Below, in pieces: positions 1 through 8,331 of a stretch of DNA of 34,120 nt (its first letter is position 1; each line of letters opens with the position of its first letter). The notes beneath the pieces were generated by a model. It made no database searches, was not told the origin of the DNA, and worked only from the letters and a program-made list of their open reading frames with translations. The stretch comes from an uncultured Anaerococcus sp. GTDB lineage: Bacteria; Bacillota; Clostridia; Tissierellales; Peptoniphilaceae. The translations under genes and the position numbers were made by a program. The stretch lies in assembly GCA_943913325.1 (NCBI GenBank), contig CALTXP010000005.1, positions 1-34,120 of the forward strand, written 5' to 3'.

Positions 1-950
1 TCATAGATTTGAGTATTGCTATCTGGCTTATTATAAAAGAAAGCTTTAGTATAATGTCTATGACTAGCTTTTTCTAATTCATTAAAGTATTTTTGAACAA
101 TTTCTTTATTGTAGTTCCCATCATAATAAGCGTCTATAACTTGTCTATAAGATCTTACAACTGTTGCTACATAAAAAGCAGTTTTCATTCTTCCTTCTAT
201 TTTGAAGCTATCTATTCCTGCTTCTATTAACTTATCTAATTCATCTATTAAACATAAATCTTTAGAGTTCATTATATAAGTGCCAGACCCGTCTTCTTCA
301 ATTGGATAATATTCACCTGGTCTATTTTCTTCTTGTATTGAGTATTTCCACCTACAAGCTTGGGCACAGTCCCCTCTATTTGCATCACGTCCTGTCATAT
401 AGTTACTTAATAAGCATCTTCCAGAATAAGAAATGCACATAGCTCCATGCACAAAAACTTCTATTTCTAAATCTTTAGGGGTATTTTTTCTCACTTCAAT
501 TATTTCTTCTAACGATAACTCACGTGCTAAAATTACTCTTTTGGCCCCCATATTATACCAAAAATTAACTGTATCTGTATTAGTTACAGACGCTTGAGTA
601 GAAATATGTAAATCTATATCAGTTAGCTCTTTAGCTTTCATAAAAATACCAGGATCAGATATGATTAGTGCATCTACCTCAATATCATCTAAAAACTTTA
701 AATAATCTTCTATTCCATCTAAGTCATTATCATGAGGCACTATATTCATAGTTATATGAACTCTAACACCATTTTTATGAGCATATTCTACAGCATCAAT
801 CATAGCTTGACGATCGAAGTTTTTAGCATTTGCGCGAAGTCCAAAACTATCTCCAGCCATGAATACAGCATTAGCTCCAAACTTTATTGCTGCTTTTAAC
901 CTTTCCATATCCCCAGCGGGGGCTAATAATTCTACTTTATTATCTGTCAT
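1..950 (-). CDS. trhP: U32 family peptidase-like tRNA hydroxylation protein (TrhP type), C-terminus cut by window edge
   Basis: The 5' 316 codons of a U32 family protein are present; the 3' end lies beyond base 1. I read an N-terminal barrel beginning LLAPAGDMERL and the U32 signature EVFVHGAMCISYSGRC near residues 165-180. This is followed by further cysteines (GDCAQAC) that match the cluster-binding set of this family. Despite the 'collagenase-like peptidase' name, Bacillus TrhP1/TrhP2 (YrrN/YrrO) and E. coli TrhP hydroxylate uridine 34 of tRNA to ho5U using prephenate. The start ATG (948-950) overlaps the stop of the upstream methyltransferase gene as ATGA, with an AAGGAGAAAA-type SD inside that gene. 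The neighbouring TrmR makes the next modification step, which supports the tRNA role. Only one U32 gene is visible; a second could lie further left. Confidence 0.88.
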   Translation of the reverse strand, partial: MTDNKVELLAPAGDMERLKAAIKFGANAVFMAGDSFGLRANAKNFDRQAMIDAVEYAHKNGVRVHITMNIVPHDNDLDGIEDYLKFLDDIEVDALIISDPGIFMKAKELTDIDLHISTQASVTNTDTVNFWYNMGAKRVILARELSLEEIIEVRKNTPKDLEIEVFVHGAMCISYSGRCLLSNYMTGRDANRGDCAQACRWKYSIQEENRPGEYYPIEEDGSGTYIMNSKDLCLIDELDKLIEAGIDSFKIEGRMKTAFYVATVVRSYRQVIDAYYDGNYNKEIVQKYFNELEKASHRHYTKAFFYNKPDSNTQIY

Positions 951-1579
951 TTTTTCTCCTTATAACTTAATGTTAATCCATCACCTATTGGAATTATAGT
1001 TGTAGTAAAATCTTCCCTATCCATTACATAGGCAAGATAATTTCTTAATCTTTTTACTATGGTTATCATTCTACGATCTATTAGATCATCGTTAGTAATC
1101 ATTCCTTTAAATAATACATTGTCCGCTATTATTATTCCATTTTCATTTAAAAGTTCAGATGATCGTTTAAAATAATATTTATAACTTGCTTTGTTTGCAT
1201 CAATAAAAACAAAATCAAAGCCTTGATTTATATAATTCAAGGCTTTTTGTGCATCATCATTTATTAAATTTATATTTGTCTTATATTTATTAAAATTTTT
1301 ACGAGCAATATTTGCTGTTTCACTGTCTAACTCTATAGTTGTAATATCAGCATTTGTATATTTTTGGAAGACTAGAGAGGAATATCCTATAGCAGATCCA
1401 ATTTCGAGTATAGATTTAGGTTGCTTAATTTTAAGAATTGTTTTTATAAATTCCTTAGTTTCGACATTCATAATAGGAACATTATTATTTAAAGCATATT
1501 CTCTTAAATCTAAAAAGTCATTATCTTCAATTATATCTGATAAATATTGACTAGTATGAGGATAATTTATATATTTCAT
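947..1579 (-). CDS. trmR: SAM-dependent O-methyltransferase, probable tRNA 5-hydroxyuridine methyltransferase TrmR
   Basis: A 210-aa class I SAM methyltransferase of the caffeoyl-CoA/catechol OMT family (YrrM). The SAM-binding motif ILEIGSAIGYSS sits near residue 55. The metal-binding set FIDANK and IADN lies in the second half, as expected for a Mg-dependent O-methyltransferase. In Bacillus, TrmR methylates ho5U34 of tRNA to mo5U34, and its gene sits directly before the U32 hydroxylase genes, the same order as here. The start ATG (1577-1579) lies 29 bp inside the end of the RNase J gene and has only a weak SD-like GTGGAA. The next Met is at about residue 37, too late for the fold, so the overlapping start is retained and translational coupling is likely. 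Small-molecule OMTs share the fold, so the substrate assignment rests on gene context. Confidence 0.82.
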   Translation of the reverse strand: MKYINYPHTSQYLSDIIEDNDFLDLREYALNNNVPIMNVETKEFIKTILKIKQPKSILEIGSAIGYSSLVFQKYTNADITTIELDSETANIARKNFNKYKTNINLINDDAQKALNYINQGFDFVFIDANKASYKYYFKRSSELLNENGIIIADNVLFKGMITNDDLIDRRMITIVKRLRNYLAYVMDREDFTTTIIPIGDGLTLSYKEKK

Positions 1580-3245
1580 TATTTTCCACTTCAGATATTA
1601 CTGGAAGAATCATAGGATCACGACCAAGCTCATTGTATAAATATGATTTTAAATCTTCTCTAATTTGGTATTTTATTTGACTAATAGCTCTAATTTCTTC
1701 TTTTTGACATTTTTCGAATGATCTAATTACAACTTCTTTAGCATTCTCTATTATATCTTGGTTTTCTTTTACATAAACAAAACCACGAGATACTATCTCA
1801 GGGCCTGCAAGTAATGTTTGAGTATTTCTATCAAATGTTATAGAAACTACCATTAACCCATCTTCTGATAAGTGCTTTCTATCTTTAAGAACAATATTAC
1901 CTACATCACCAATTCCAGAACCATCTACTAACACATTTCCAGCCTGTACTTTTCCATTCTTGCTTGCAGATTTTTTAGTAAATTCAACTATATCTCCATT
2001 TTCTAATATAAATATATTTTCTTTTTTCATTCCCATATCTATAGCTAAATTTTCATGTGTTTGTAATTGTCTAGCTTCACCATGCGCAGGTAAAAGATAT
2101 TTTGGTGTAGTTAATTGATACATTAATTTTATTTCTTCTTGACATGCATGGCCTGATGCATGGACTTTAGCTAAAGAAGAATAGATAATATTACAACCAA
2201 TCTTGGTAAGCTTATTAATTGTATTGTTGATAGATATCTCATTACCGGGTATTGCAGATGATGAAAGAATAACTGTGTCAGATTCATTTAAGCTAATTTG
2301 CTTATGTTCTCTATTAGCCATACGAGTAAGGGCTGATAGGGGCTCTCCTTGAGTTCCTGTAGATAAAACTACCACTTCATCGTCTGCATAATTTTTTACA
2401 TTTTTCATATCTATAAGTGTATTAGTCTTAACATGAAGATAACCAAGTTCACTAGCTATCCTAACGTTATTTATCATTGATCTACCAGACAAGACTACTT
2501 TTCGATTATATTTTTCCGCAGCATATATAACTTGTTGAACTCTATGAAGATTTGATGCAAATGTAGCCACAATGATCCTACCAGAAACTTGTCCGAATAT
2601 TTTAATAAAAGTATCTCCAACATCTTTTTCGCTTACAGAATGTCCTGGTCTTTCTACATTTGTACTATCTGCAAATAAAGCTAATAAACCTTTTTTACCA
2701 AGCTCTGCTATTCTTTGAATATCAGTTGGATCTCCATCAATTGGTGTAAAATCCATTTTAAAGTCTCCAGTAAATAATATAGTGCCTACTGGACTTTTTA
2801 CAGCAATAGAACATGAATCAGGAATAGAATGACTTACCCTTATAAATTCCATGCTAAGTTCACCAACTTTTACCTTATTATTCACATTAACCATCTTAAT
2901 CTTATTTGGATTAAGGCCATGCTCTTTAAATTTATTTTCTAAAAGTCCCTTAGTTAGTTTTGAGCAATAAACATTAGTATCAACATTCTTTAAAAAATAA
3001 GGAATAGCACCAATATGATCTTCATGACCATGGGTAACGAATATTCCACCTAGTTTATTTTTGTTTTCTTCTACATAGGTAAAGTCTGGTATTACTATAT
3101 CAACACCTAACATTTCTTCATTTGGAAATGTTAAGCCACAATCTATCATAACCATGTCATTACCGTATTCAACTACAGTACAATTTTTACCTATTTCTTG
3201 TAAACCGCCTAAAGGTATTACTCTTAGTTTTTTTTCTTTTGACAT
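1551..3245 (-). CDS. rnj: Ribonuclease J (J1-type)
   Basis: A 564-aa metallo-beta-lactamase/beta-CASP ribonuclease that acts as a 5'-3' exonuclease and endonuclease in mRNA turnover and rRNA maturation. The metal-binding motif THGHEDHIGAIPY lies near residue 75, and FTGDFK, HASGHA and LPAHGE follow in order. The intact HGHEDH motif resembles catalytically active J1 rather than the degenerate J2. The beta-CASP domain occupies the middle and a C-terminal domain closes the protein. I start it at ATG 3243-3245 (MSKEKKL), which has GGAG five to six bases upstream. A longer in-frame reading begins at TTG 3276-3278, but it lacks an SD and runs into the fur gene. Two bases separate this start from the fur stop. 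Only one RNase J is seen in the window. Confidence 0.95.
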   Translation of the reverse strand: MSKEKKLRVIPLGGLQEIGKNCTVVEYGNDMVMIDCGLTFPNEEMLGVDIVIPDFTYVEENKNKLGGIFVTHGHEDHIGAIPYFLKNVDTNVYCSKLTKGLLENKFKEHGLNPNKIKMVNVNNKVKVGELSMEFIRVSHSIPDSCSIAVKSPVGTILFTGDFKMDFTPIDGDPTDIQRIAELGKKGLLALFADSTNVERPGHSVSEKDVGDTFIKIFGQVSGRIIVATFASNLHRVQQVIYAAEKYNRKVVLSGRSMINNVRIASELGYLHVKTNTLIDMKNVKNYADDEVVVLSTGTQGEPLSALTRMANREHKQISLNESDTVILSSSAIPGNEISINNTINKLTKIGCNIIYSSLAKVHASGHACQEEIKLMYQLTTPKYLLPAHGEARQLQTHENLAIDMGMKKENIFILENGDIVEFTKKSASKNGKVQAGNVLVDGSGIGDVGNIVLKDRKHLSEDGLMVVSITFDRNTQTLLAGPEIVSRGFVYVKENQDIIENAKEVVIRSFEKCQKEEIRAISQIKYQIREDLKSYLYNELGRDPMILPVISEVENNEIYKLSSY

Positions 3246-3247
3246 TT

Positions 3248-3685
3248 TTACTCCTTTTTCTTTTGACAATCGGAGCAAATTCCATAAATTCTTAATGAAT
3301 AGCTACTAAGCTTAAAGTCATAATGCTCTTTTAGTTCTGACTCTAAAATCGAACTGGGTATACACTCTTCTTCGATTATCTTACCACATTTTGTACAAAT
3401 TATATGGTCATGATGTTTATGAGTAGGATCTATTAACTCATACGTATAAGCTTGATCAGTAAATTCTTGTTTACTGACTATTCCTAATTCTTCAAAAATA
3501 TTTAAGGTTCTATAAATTGTAGCTATACCAACTTGTTTATTATTTTCATGTACTTTTGAAAAAAGTTCATCTGGTGTTACATGTTTTGGCGAGCTATCCT
3601 TTAGCACATTAAAAATTATTTCTCTTTGCTTAGTAAATTTTTGATTATTTTTCTCAAAAATTTTTCTAATTTCATTAGTTTCCAT
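3248..3685 (-). CDS. fur: Fur family metal-dependent transcriptional regulator
   Basis: A 145-aa Fur/PerR/Zur family repressor. An N-terminal winged helix contains the ATIYRTL recognition helix near residue 55. The metal region has HKHHDH at 89-94, and two CxxC pairs (C97/C100 and C137/C140) form the structural zinc site. The position equivalent to PerR Asp104, five residues after the second Cys, is Glu105 here. In known PerR proteins Asp at this site supports peroxide sensing, while Glu is usual in Fur. Iron (or zinc) sensing is therefore more likely than peroxide sensing, but this is inference. The start ATG 3683-3685 lies 11 bp inside the DUF1292 gene, with AGAAAG upstream. A Fur gene between DUF1292 and rnj is a clostridial arrangement; Bacillus has no Fur gene at this spot. 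Confidence 0.9.
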   Translation of the reverse strand: METNEIRKIFEKNNQKFTKQREIIFNVLKDSSPKHVTPDELFSKVHENNKQVGIATIYRTLNIFEELGIVSKQEFTDQAYTYELIDPTHKHHDHIICTKCGKIIEEECIPSSILESELKEHYDFKLSSYSLRIYGICSDCQKKKE

Positions 3686-3917
3686 TGCTTTCTTCTCTCA
3701 TTTCTTCATATAATTTAATAATTTCATCAAGTTCGTCTTGATTTTCAATAGATTTAAATTCTATTTCATCATCTTTATTAATTATTTCCATAATGAGGAT
3801 TAATTCATCATCATCTTCTTGTAAAGCGCAGAAATTTCTGTCATCTACTCCGAAAGTATTTATTATATTAAATTCGACTTCATTATTATCTTCATCATAT
3901 AAAGTAATACTATCCAT
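3675..3917 (-). CDS. DUF1292 family small acidic protein (YrzB-like)
   Basis: An 80-aa, strongly acidic protein (many Asp/Glu) with the short beta-rich pattern of DUF1292: ITLYDEDNNEVEF near the N-terminus and LILIMEI in the middle. No function is established for the family. Its position directly after ruvX and ireB is conserved across Bacillota (yrzL-yrrK-yrzB in Bacillus), which is the main identifier. The start ATG 3915-3917 has a good GGAGA SD. It overlaps ruvX by 8 bp and fur by 11 bp, so the block is very probably one transcript. Confidence 0.85.
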   Translation of the reverse strand: MDSITLYDEDNNEVEFNIINTFGVDDRNFCALQEDDDELILIMEIINKDDEIEFKSIENQDELDEIIKLYEEMREESNGN

Positions 3918-4329
3918 TTTTTCTCCTATCTAGATAGGTTTGTAAAATAAAGCTAGCAGCTATCTTATCTATATGTTCTTTTCTATTTTCTCGTCTAACC
4001 TTCATATCTATAAGAACTTTTTCTGATTGGATAGTTGTCATTCTCTCGTCTTCATAGATAATTTCTTTATCGGTTTGTTTCTTTAATAGGTCAACAAAAC
4101 TCATCACTTTCATTGATTGAGGACCTATAGAATTGTTCATGTTTTTAGGTAGACCTACTACAATTGTTTCAACATCTTCCCTATCTACTATTTCTACTAA
4201 CTCAGCAATATCTAAGCTAGCCTTTTTTCTTTTTATAGTTTTTAATGGATGTGCCATCAAAAACATAGGGTCGCTTAATGCAACCCCAATTGTTTTATCG
4301 CCAACATCCAAACCCATTATTCTAGTCAT
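3910..4329 (-). CDS. ruvX: YqgF/RuvX family putative Holliday junction resolvase / pre-16S rRNA nuclease
   Basis: A 139-aa RNase H-fold protein of the YqgF family. It begins IMGLDVGDKTIGVA, with the conserved catalytic Asp at residue 8, followed by VVGLPKNMN near residue 75 and EDERMTT near 95. A basic region near the end includes the expected DKIAASFILQTYLD helix. Family members process the 5' end of 16S rRNA (E. coli YqgF), and a Holliday junction role has been proposed. The start ATG 4327-4329 overlaps the ireB stop by 8 bp, and I see no SD within 15 bases upstream, so translation probably depends on coupling to ireB. The true resolvase RuvC is encoded separately at 32749-33243. Confidence 0.9.
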   Translation of the reverse strand: MTRIMGLDVGDKTIGVALSDPMFLMAHPLKTIKRKKASLDIAELVEIVDREDVETIVVGLPKNMNNSIGPQSMKVMSFVDLLKKQTDKEIIYEDERMTTIQSEKVLIDMKVRRENRKEHIDKIAASFILQTYLDRRKNG

Positions 4330-4585
4330 TAATATAACTATTTAATAATTCTTCTAAGATTTCATCACGATCAACAGCTCTTATTAATTTACGAGCACCA
4401 TTGTGAGCTGTAATGTAAGTTGGATCTCCAGAAAGAAGATATCCAACAATTTGGCTAGATGGTTTATATCCCTTTTCCTCAAGCGCATTATAAACTGTAG
4501 TCAAAATTTCTCTTATGTCCTTTTCTTCTTCTCTTTCAGGTTTAAAGAGCATAGTCTCATTAAAGTTGTTATTTTTATCAGTCAT
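4322..4585 (-). CDS. ireB: IreB family regulatory phosphoprotein (DUF965/UPF0297)
   Basis: An 87-aa protein whose core GYLLSGDPTYITAHNGAR, near residues 48-65, is diagnostic of the UPF0297/IreB family. In Enterococcus, IreB is phosphorylated on N-terminal threonines by the Ser/Thr kinase IreK and influences cephalosporin resistance. A candidate site here is the Thr of NETMLF near residue 11. The kinase gene is not in the window. The start ATG 4583-4585 has a good AGGGGAT SD, 11 bp after alaS, and the alaS-ireB-ruvX order is conserved in Bacillota. Confidence 0.9.
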   Translation of the reverse strand: MTDKNNNFNETMLFKPEREEEKDIREILTTVYNALEEKGYKPSSQIVGYLLSGDPTYITAHNGARKLIRAVDRDEILEELLNSYIND

Positions 4586-4596
4586 TATAATCCCCT

Positions 4597-7212
4597 TTAA
4601 ATGATTTCAAATGCTTTTTCTAAAGCACTATCTAGTTTAGAAATATCCTTTCCTCCAGCTTGAGCAAAGTTTTTTCTTCCTCCACCATTACCGCCAGTAA
4701 TTTGACTTATTTCTTTTACTATATTTCCTGCATTATATTTATCAGTCAAATTATCATCTACTGATACAGTAAATATAATTTTCTCGTCTGACACACTAGC
4801 AAAAACAATAATAAGATTATCATATGCATTCTTTAATCTATTCTCATAATCGCGCAATTCATCTATGCTAGCATTTTCAAATTTATAAACTACTGAGTTA
4901 TGTTTATCTTTTTTTACTATATTTGATTCTAAATCCTTATAAGTATCCTTATTTGATGAAGATCTAAGTCTTTTTATTTCTTCTTTTTGATTTTTTATTT
5001 CTTCCTTTAAAGATTCAATTCTTTGATAAAACTGATCAGGTCTAGTATTTAAAGCTTGAGATGTAGTATCAATTATATCTTTTTGATTTAATAATAAGTC
5101 GTAAACTTTCTTACCTGTTATAGCTTCTATCCTACGTACACCTGCTGAAACTGAAGATTCTGAAACAATCTTAAACATAAGTATGTTAGAAGAATTGTTA
5201 ACATGACATCCACCACATAGTTCTTTAGAATATTCTCCTATAGAAACTAATCTAACCTTATCTTTATATTTATCTTCAAATAATCCTATTGCTCCCATTT
5301 CTTGAGATTCTTTATATGATACAATATTTTTTCTAACTGGGAGCTCTTCTCTTATTTTTTCATTTACTACATCTTCAATTTTTCTTATTTCTTCTTTTGT
5401 TAAAGCCTGATTATAGGTAAAGTCAAATCTTAATTTATCTTCATCTACTAAAGATCCCGCTTGTTTTACTGTATCTTTTAAAATATCCCTTAAAGCTTGA
5501 TCTAATAAATGAGTTGCTGAGTGATTCCTTGTTATATCAAGTCTTCTATCTCTATCTACTTTAAATAAATATTTATTATTAACTTGTAAGCAACCTTCTA
5601 TAACTTCTACATAATGAAAATATATATCATTTTTCTTTTTGACATCTGTGATACGAGCTTTTATATTTTCTGATAAAATACAGCCTGTATCAGCAACTTG
5701 TCCACCCCCTTGGGCATAAAATGAAGTCTTATCACTAACTATTATACCCCTATTAGGAGCATCTATCGATTTTTTGTCTTCACTACCATCAAATATATTT
5801 ATGATTTCAGCTTCAACTTCTAAATCATCATAACCAATAAACTCTGTAGGATTTATTCCATCAGTAACTATATTATCTAATGACCATCCAGAATCTTTCT
5901 TACGTGCATTACGAGCTAATTCTCTTTGATTTTCCATCTCTTCATTAAATTTACTTATATCTACATCTAAGTTTTTTTCATTGAGTATTTCTTTAGTTAA
6001 ATCTAATGGAAAGCCATAAGTATCATATAGCTTAAATGCTTCACTACCACTTAACTCTTTTTCACCATTTTCTTTCATTTCATCAATTAATGAATTAAGC
6101 CTATCTAAGCCTTGATTTATAGTATTTTGGAATCGTTCTTCTTCTTCAATTATAGTCTTTATTATATTTTCCTTGTTAATAACTAATTCTTCATATTCTG
6201 ACTTATAAGTATCAATTACTTTATTAACTATTTGTGATAAAAATTCACCTTCTATCCCAAGAAGTTTTCCATGTCTATATGCTCTTCTTATAAGTCTTCT
6301 TAGGACATAACCACGTTTTTCGTTTGAAGGTATGATACCATCAGATATAAGGAAAGTCATAGCCTTAGCATGATCAGCTATAACTCTTATTGAAACATCA
6401 GTATCTGGATCATTTTTATACTTAACTCCAGAAACTTTTTCTATTTCTGAAATTATATCTTGCATTACATCAATCTCAAAAATATTATCCTTATTTTGTA
6501 AAATCATGGCTATTCTTTCAAGTCCCATACCTGTATCTATATTAGGATGAGCTAAAGGAGTATAATTGTTGTCCTTATCTTTATTAAATTGAGTAAATAC
6601 TAGATTCCATACTTCAAGGAACCTATCTGAATTATCATTACCAGGCTGATTATCATTTTCATCTATAGCACGAGCAGAACCGCGATCTACAAATATTTCT
6701 GAGCAAGGACCACAAGGACCAGCTTCTAGCTCCCAAAAATTATCTTCTTTTCCTTGTTTTAAAATCCTATCCGAGCTTAGGCCAACTTGATCATGCCAAA
6801 TTTTATAAGCTTCATCATCTTTATAGAATATTGTTACCCATATATCTTCTTTAGAGATTTGAAGTCTATCAGTTAGGAATTCATAAGCCCAAGTAATAGC
6901 TTCTTTTTTGAAATAATCACCGAACGAAAAGTTACCTAACATTTCAAAATAAGTTCCATGTCTTTCTGTCTTACCTACTCTTTCAATGTCTCCAGTTCTT
7001 ACACATTTTTGAGAAGATGTGGCTCTATTATTTTTAACTTTTTTCTCACCTGTAAAATATTTTTTTAATGGTGCCATTCCAGCATTTATTAATAATAATG
7101 AGTCATCATCTTGTGGAATAAGAGAAAAAGATTTTAAAATAGTGTGATTCTTTTCGTTACCAAAAAAATCAATATATGATTTTCTAAGCTCATTCATTCC
7201 TAAGTTTTTCAT
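4597..7212 (-). CDS. alaS: Alanyl-tRNA synthetase
   Basis: A full-length 871-aa class II synthetase that charges tRNA-Ala and edits Ser/Gly mischarging. The catalytic domain is N-terminal (motif 2 region with GDIERVGKTERHGTYFE, then the DTGMGLERIA motif). The editing domain has the zinc-type motifs HSATH near residue 555 and CGGCH near 660. The C-Ala domain ends with GGNGGGRKNFAQAGG. The start ATG 7210-7212 directly follows the rrf2 stop and has AGGAGC upstream. There is no separate leader, hence no T-box, so expression must come from the upstream operon. Length and motifs are normal. Confidence 0.98.
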   Translation of the reverse strand: MKNLGMNELRKSYIDFFGNEKNHTILKSFSLIPQDDDSLLLINAGMAPLKKYFTGEKKVKNNRATSSQKCVRTGDIERVGKTERHGTYFEMLGNFSFGDYFKKEAITWAYEFLTDRLQISKEDIWVTIFYKDDEAYKIWHDQVGLSSDRILKQGKEDNFWELEAGPCGPCSEIFVDRGSARAIDENDNQPGNDNSDRFLEVWNLVFTQFNKDKDNNYTPLAHPNIDTGMGLERIAMILQNKDNIFEIDVMQDIISEIEKVSGVKYKNDPDTDVSIRVIADHAKAMTFLISDGIIPSNEKRGYVLRRLIRRAYRHGKLLGIEGEFLSQIVNKVIDTYKSEYEELVINKENIIKTIIEEEERFQNTINQGLDRLNSLIDEMKENGEKELSGSEAFKLYDTYGFPLDLTKEILNEKNLDVDISKFNEEMENQRELARNARKKDSGWSLDNIVTDGINPTEFIGYDDLEVEAEIINIFDGSEDKKSIDAPNRGIIVSDKTSFYAQGGGQVADTGCILSENIKARITDVKKKNDIYFHYVEVIEGCLQVNNKYLFKVDRDRRLDITRNHSATHLLDQALRDILKDTVKQAGSLVDEDKLRFDFTYNQALTKEEIRKIEDVVNEKIREELPVRKNIVSYKESQEMGAIGLFEDKYKDKVRLVSIGEYSKELCGGCHVNNSSNILMFKIVSESSVSAGVRRIEAITGKKVYDLLLNQKDIIDTTSQALNTRPDQFYQRIESLKEEIKNQKEEIKRLRSSSNKDTYKDLESNIVKKDKHNSVVYKFENASIDELRDYENRLKNAYDNLIIVFASVSDEKIIFTVSVDDNLTDKYNAGNIVKEISQITGGNGGGRKNFAQAGGKDISKLDSALEKAFEII

Positions 7213-7623
7213 TTATGCTCCTATACTATCTTGATTTATTATTTCATCTATCGTTATAGAATCTATAGTGTCGTTTATTGCTTCATCTAATTTACTAAAT
7301 GCAAAGTATGCATTACATTTATCATCACAGTGACTGCCATCTTCAAGACAACCACTTTTACCTATATCCCCTTCAAGTACTCTTAATACCTCGCCTACAG
7401 TTATTTGGTCTATATCTTTTACCAACTTATATCCACCTTTTGGACCTCTAGCAGACTTTACAATATTTTCTTTTTTCAGTAGTCTGATAAGTTGTTCCAA
7501 GTAATTTTCAGATAAGTTTAAATTAGTTGAAATTTCAGATACAGATATATATCCTTTGTCTTCATTTTCAGCTAAATAACAAATGGCTCTTAAGCCATAT
7601 TTGCTCCTTGTTGATAGTTTCAT
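7213..7623 (-). CDS. Rrf2 family transcriptional regulator, IscR-like
   Basis: A 136-aa winged-helix Rrf2 protein beginning MKLSTRSKYGLRA, with the helix-turn-helix around residues 26-55 and the typical SARGPKGGYKL wing. Three cysteines, C92, C99 and C103 (CX6CX3C), match the Fe-S-binding positions of IscR-type members, so it may sense iron-sulfur status or cysteine supply. The target genes are unknown. I start it at ATG 7621-7623, which has AGGTGG four to five bases upstream. A GTG nine bases earlier lies within that SD and is rejected. In clostridia this type of regulator often sits near a cysteine desulfurase; here the NifS-like gene is about 6 kb away. Confidence 0.87.
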   Translation of the reverse strand: MKLSTRSKYGLRAICYLAENEDKGYISVSEISTNLNLSENYLEQLIRLLKKENIVKSARGPKGGYKLVKDIDQITVGEVLRVLEGDIGKSGCLEDGSHCDDKCNAYFAFSKLDEAINDTIDSITIDEIINQDSIGA

Positions 7624-7632
7624 AAATACCAC

Positions 7633-8274
7633 CTATACTGTTATTAAATCTTTCATGGCTTCAAAAAATTTATTGCCAATTCCAGTTACATTCTTTATAT
7701 CTTCTATGCTTTCAAATTTATTTACATTCCTATATTCAATTATAGCTTCAGCTCTTTTTTCACCTACATTTGGTAAAGTCATTAATTCTTCTTTACTTGC
7801 TTGATTTATATTAATTTTATTCGAACTATTAGTTTGTTGTGGAGAAGTCACTATTTGTGTAGTTGATTCTTCAGCAGAAACTTCACTTTTATTCGGTATA
7901 TATATTTTCATTTGATCTTCTAGCTTCATAGCCAGATTAATACTTTTAACATCAGCTTCATTTGTCAATCCACCTGCTTGTTTGATTAAATCATCAAGTC
8001 TATCACCTTCATCTATAGTATAGACCCCTTCCTGATTAATTTCTCCACTTATATGTACTTTCTTTTCTGAGTCTTCAATAGCATTATCATCTAATGATTC
8101 TTCGGCTGCTGAATTATTGCCGCTATCTAAAATCATCTCATCATCAGATTCAAAAATGCCTTGCGTACTATCTATTTTTTTATCAAAGTGATTTTTTACA
8201 ATATCATTTCCTAATAATACAGCTATAGCTATTATTAAAGCAATTATAATTTTATCTTTATTTTTCTCATTCAT
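7633..8274 (-). CDS. comEA: ComEA-like competence DNA-binding protein
   Basis: A 213-aa membrane-anchored protein. A hydrophobic segment at about residues 9-22 is followed by an acidic linker. An SLBB/soluble-ligand-binding domain lies at about 73-130 (VHISGEINQEGVY...). A C-terminal helix-hairpin-helix pair lies at about 152-213 (ININQASKEELMTLPNVGEKRA, then NVTGIGNKFF), the hallmark of ComEA. ComEA binds incoming dsDNA during transformation. No comEB, comEC or other uptake gene follows; the next gene is rrf2. The ATG at 8272-8274 has no convincing SD and lies 21 nt after a perfect hairpin. Some HhH proteins of this type work outside competence, so DNA uptake is not proven. Confidence 0.85.
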   Translation of the reverse strand: MNEKNKDKIIIALIIAIAVLLGNDIVKNHFDKKIDSTQGIFESDDEMILDSGNNSAAEESLDDNAIEDSEKKVHISGEINQEGVYTIDEGDRLDDLIKQAGGLTNEADVKSINLAMKLEDQMKIYIPNKSEVSAEESTTQIVTSPQQTNSSNKININQASKEELMTLPNVGEKRAEAIIEYRNVNKFESIEDIKNVTGIGNKFFEAMKDLITV

Positions 8275-8295
8275 TTTATAAACGCTAAAAGACTA

Positions 8296-8331
8296 ACGAT
8301 TTATGGGTAATTTATTCTTCCCATAAATCGT
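8296..8331 (-). terminator. Perfect 12-bp hairpin spanning the rsfS stop codon; weak terminator or regulatory stem
   Basis: The arms 8296-8307 and 8320-8331 (ACGATTTATGGG and its exact complement) are separated by a 12-nt loop that contains the rsfS TAA stop. On the minus strand the stem is followed by TTAGTCTTTTAG, a poor U-tract, so termination would be inefficient. It could equally be a processing or stabilising stem between rsfS and comEA. The comEA start lies 21 nt beyond it. Confidence 0.55.

Noticed and set aside
3243..3278. Longer RNase J start at TTG 3276-3278
   Set aside because: No SD before the TTG; the ATG at 3243-3245 has GGAG at good spacing and gives the usual family N-terminus. 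The longer form would also overlap fur.
4133..4600. Plus-strand open frames opposite ruvX and ireB
   Set aside because: They mirror strongly supported minus-strand genes, have no family resemblance and no SD. The same applies to plus-strand frames at 7583-7804, 14472-14723, 17652-17892, 21432-21779, 24848-25192, 26396-26623 and 31719-31982.
7200..7215. T-box leader before alaS (also considered for aspS)
   Set aside because: There is no gap: alaS starts directly after rrf2 and aspS 9 bp after the MBL gene, leaving no space for a T-box.
7621..7632. GTG start for the Rrf2 regulator nine bases upstream
   Set aside because: The GTG lies inside the AGGTGG SD of the downstream ATG; MKLSTRSKYG is the standard family start. 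The same reasoning was applied to ruvB (32161) and rel (26929).
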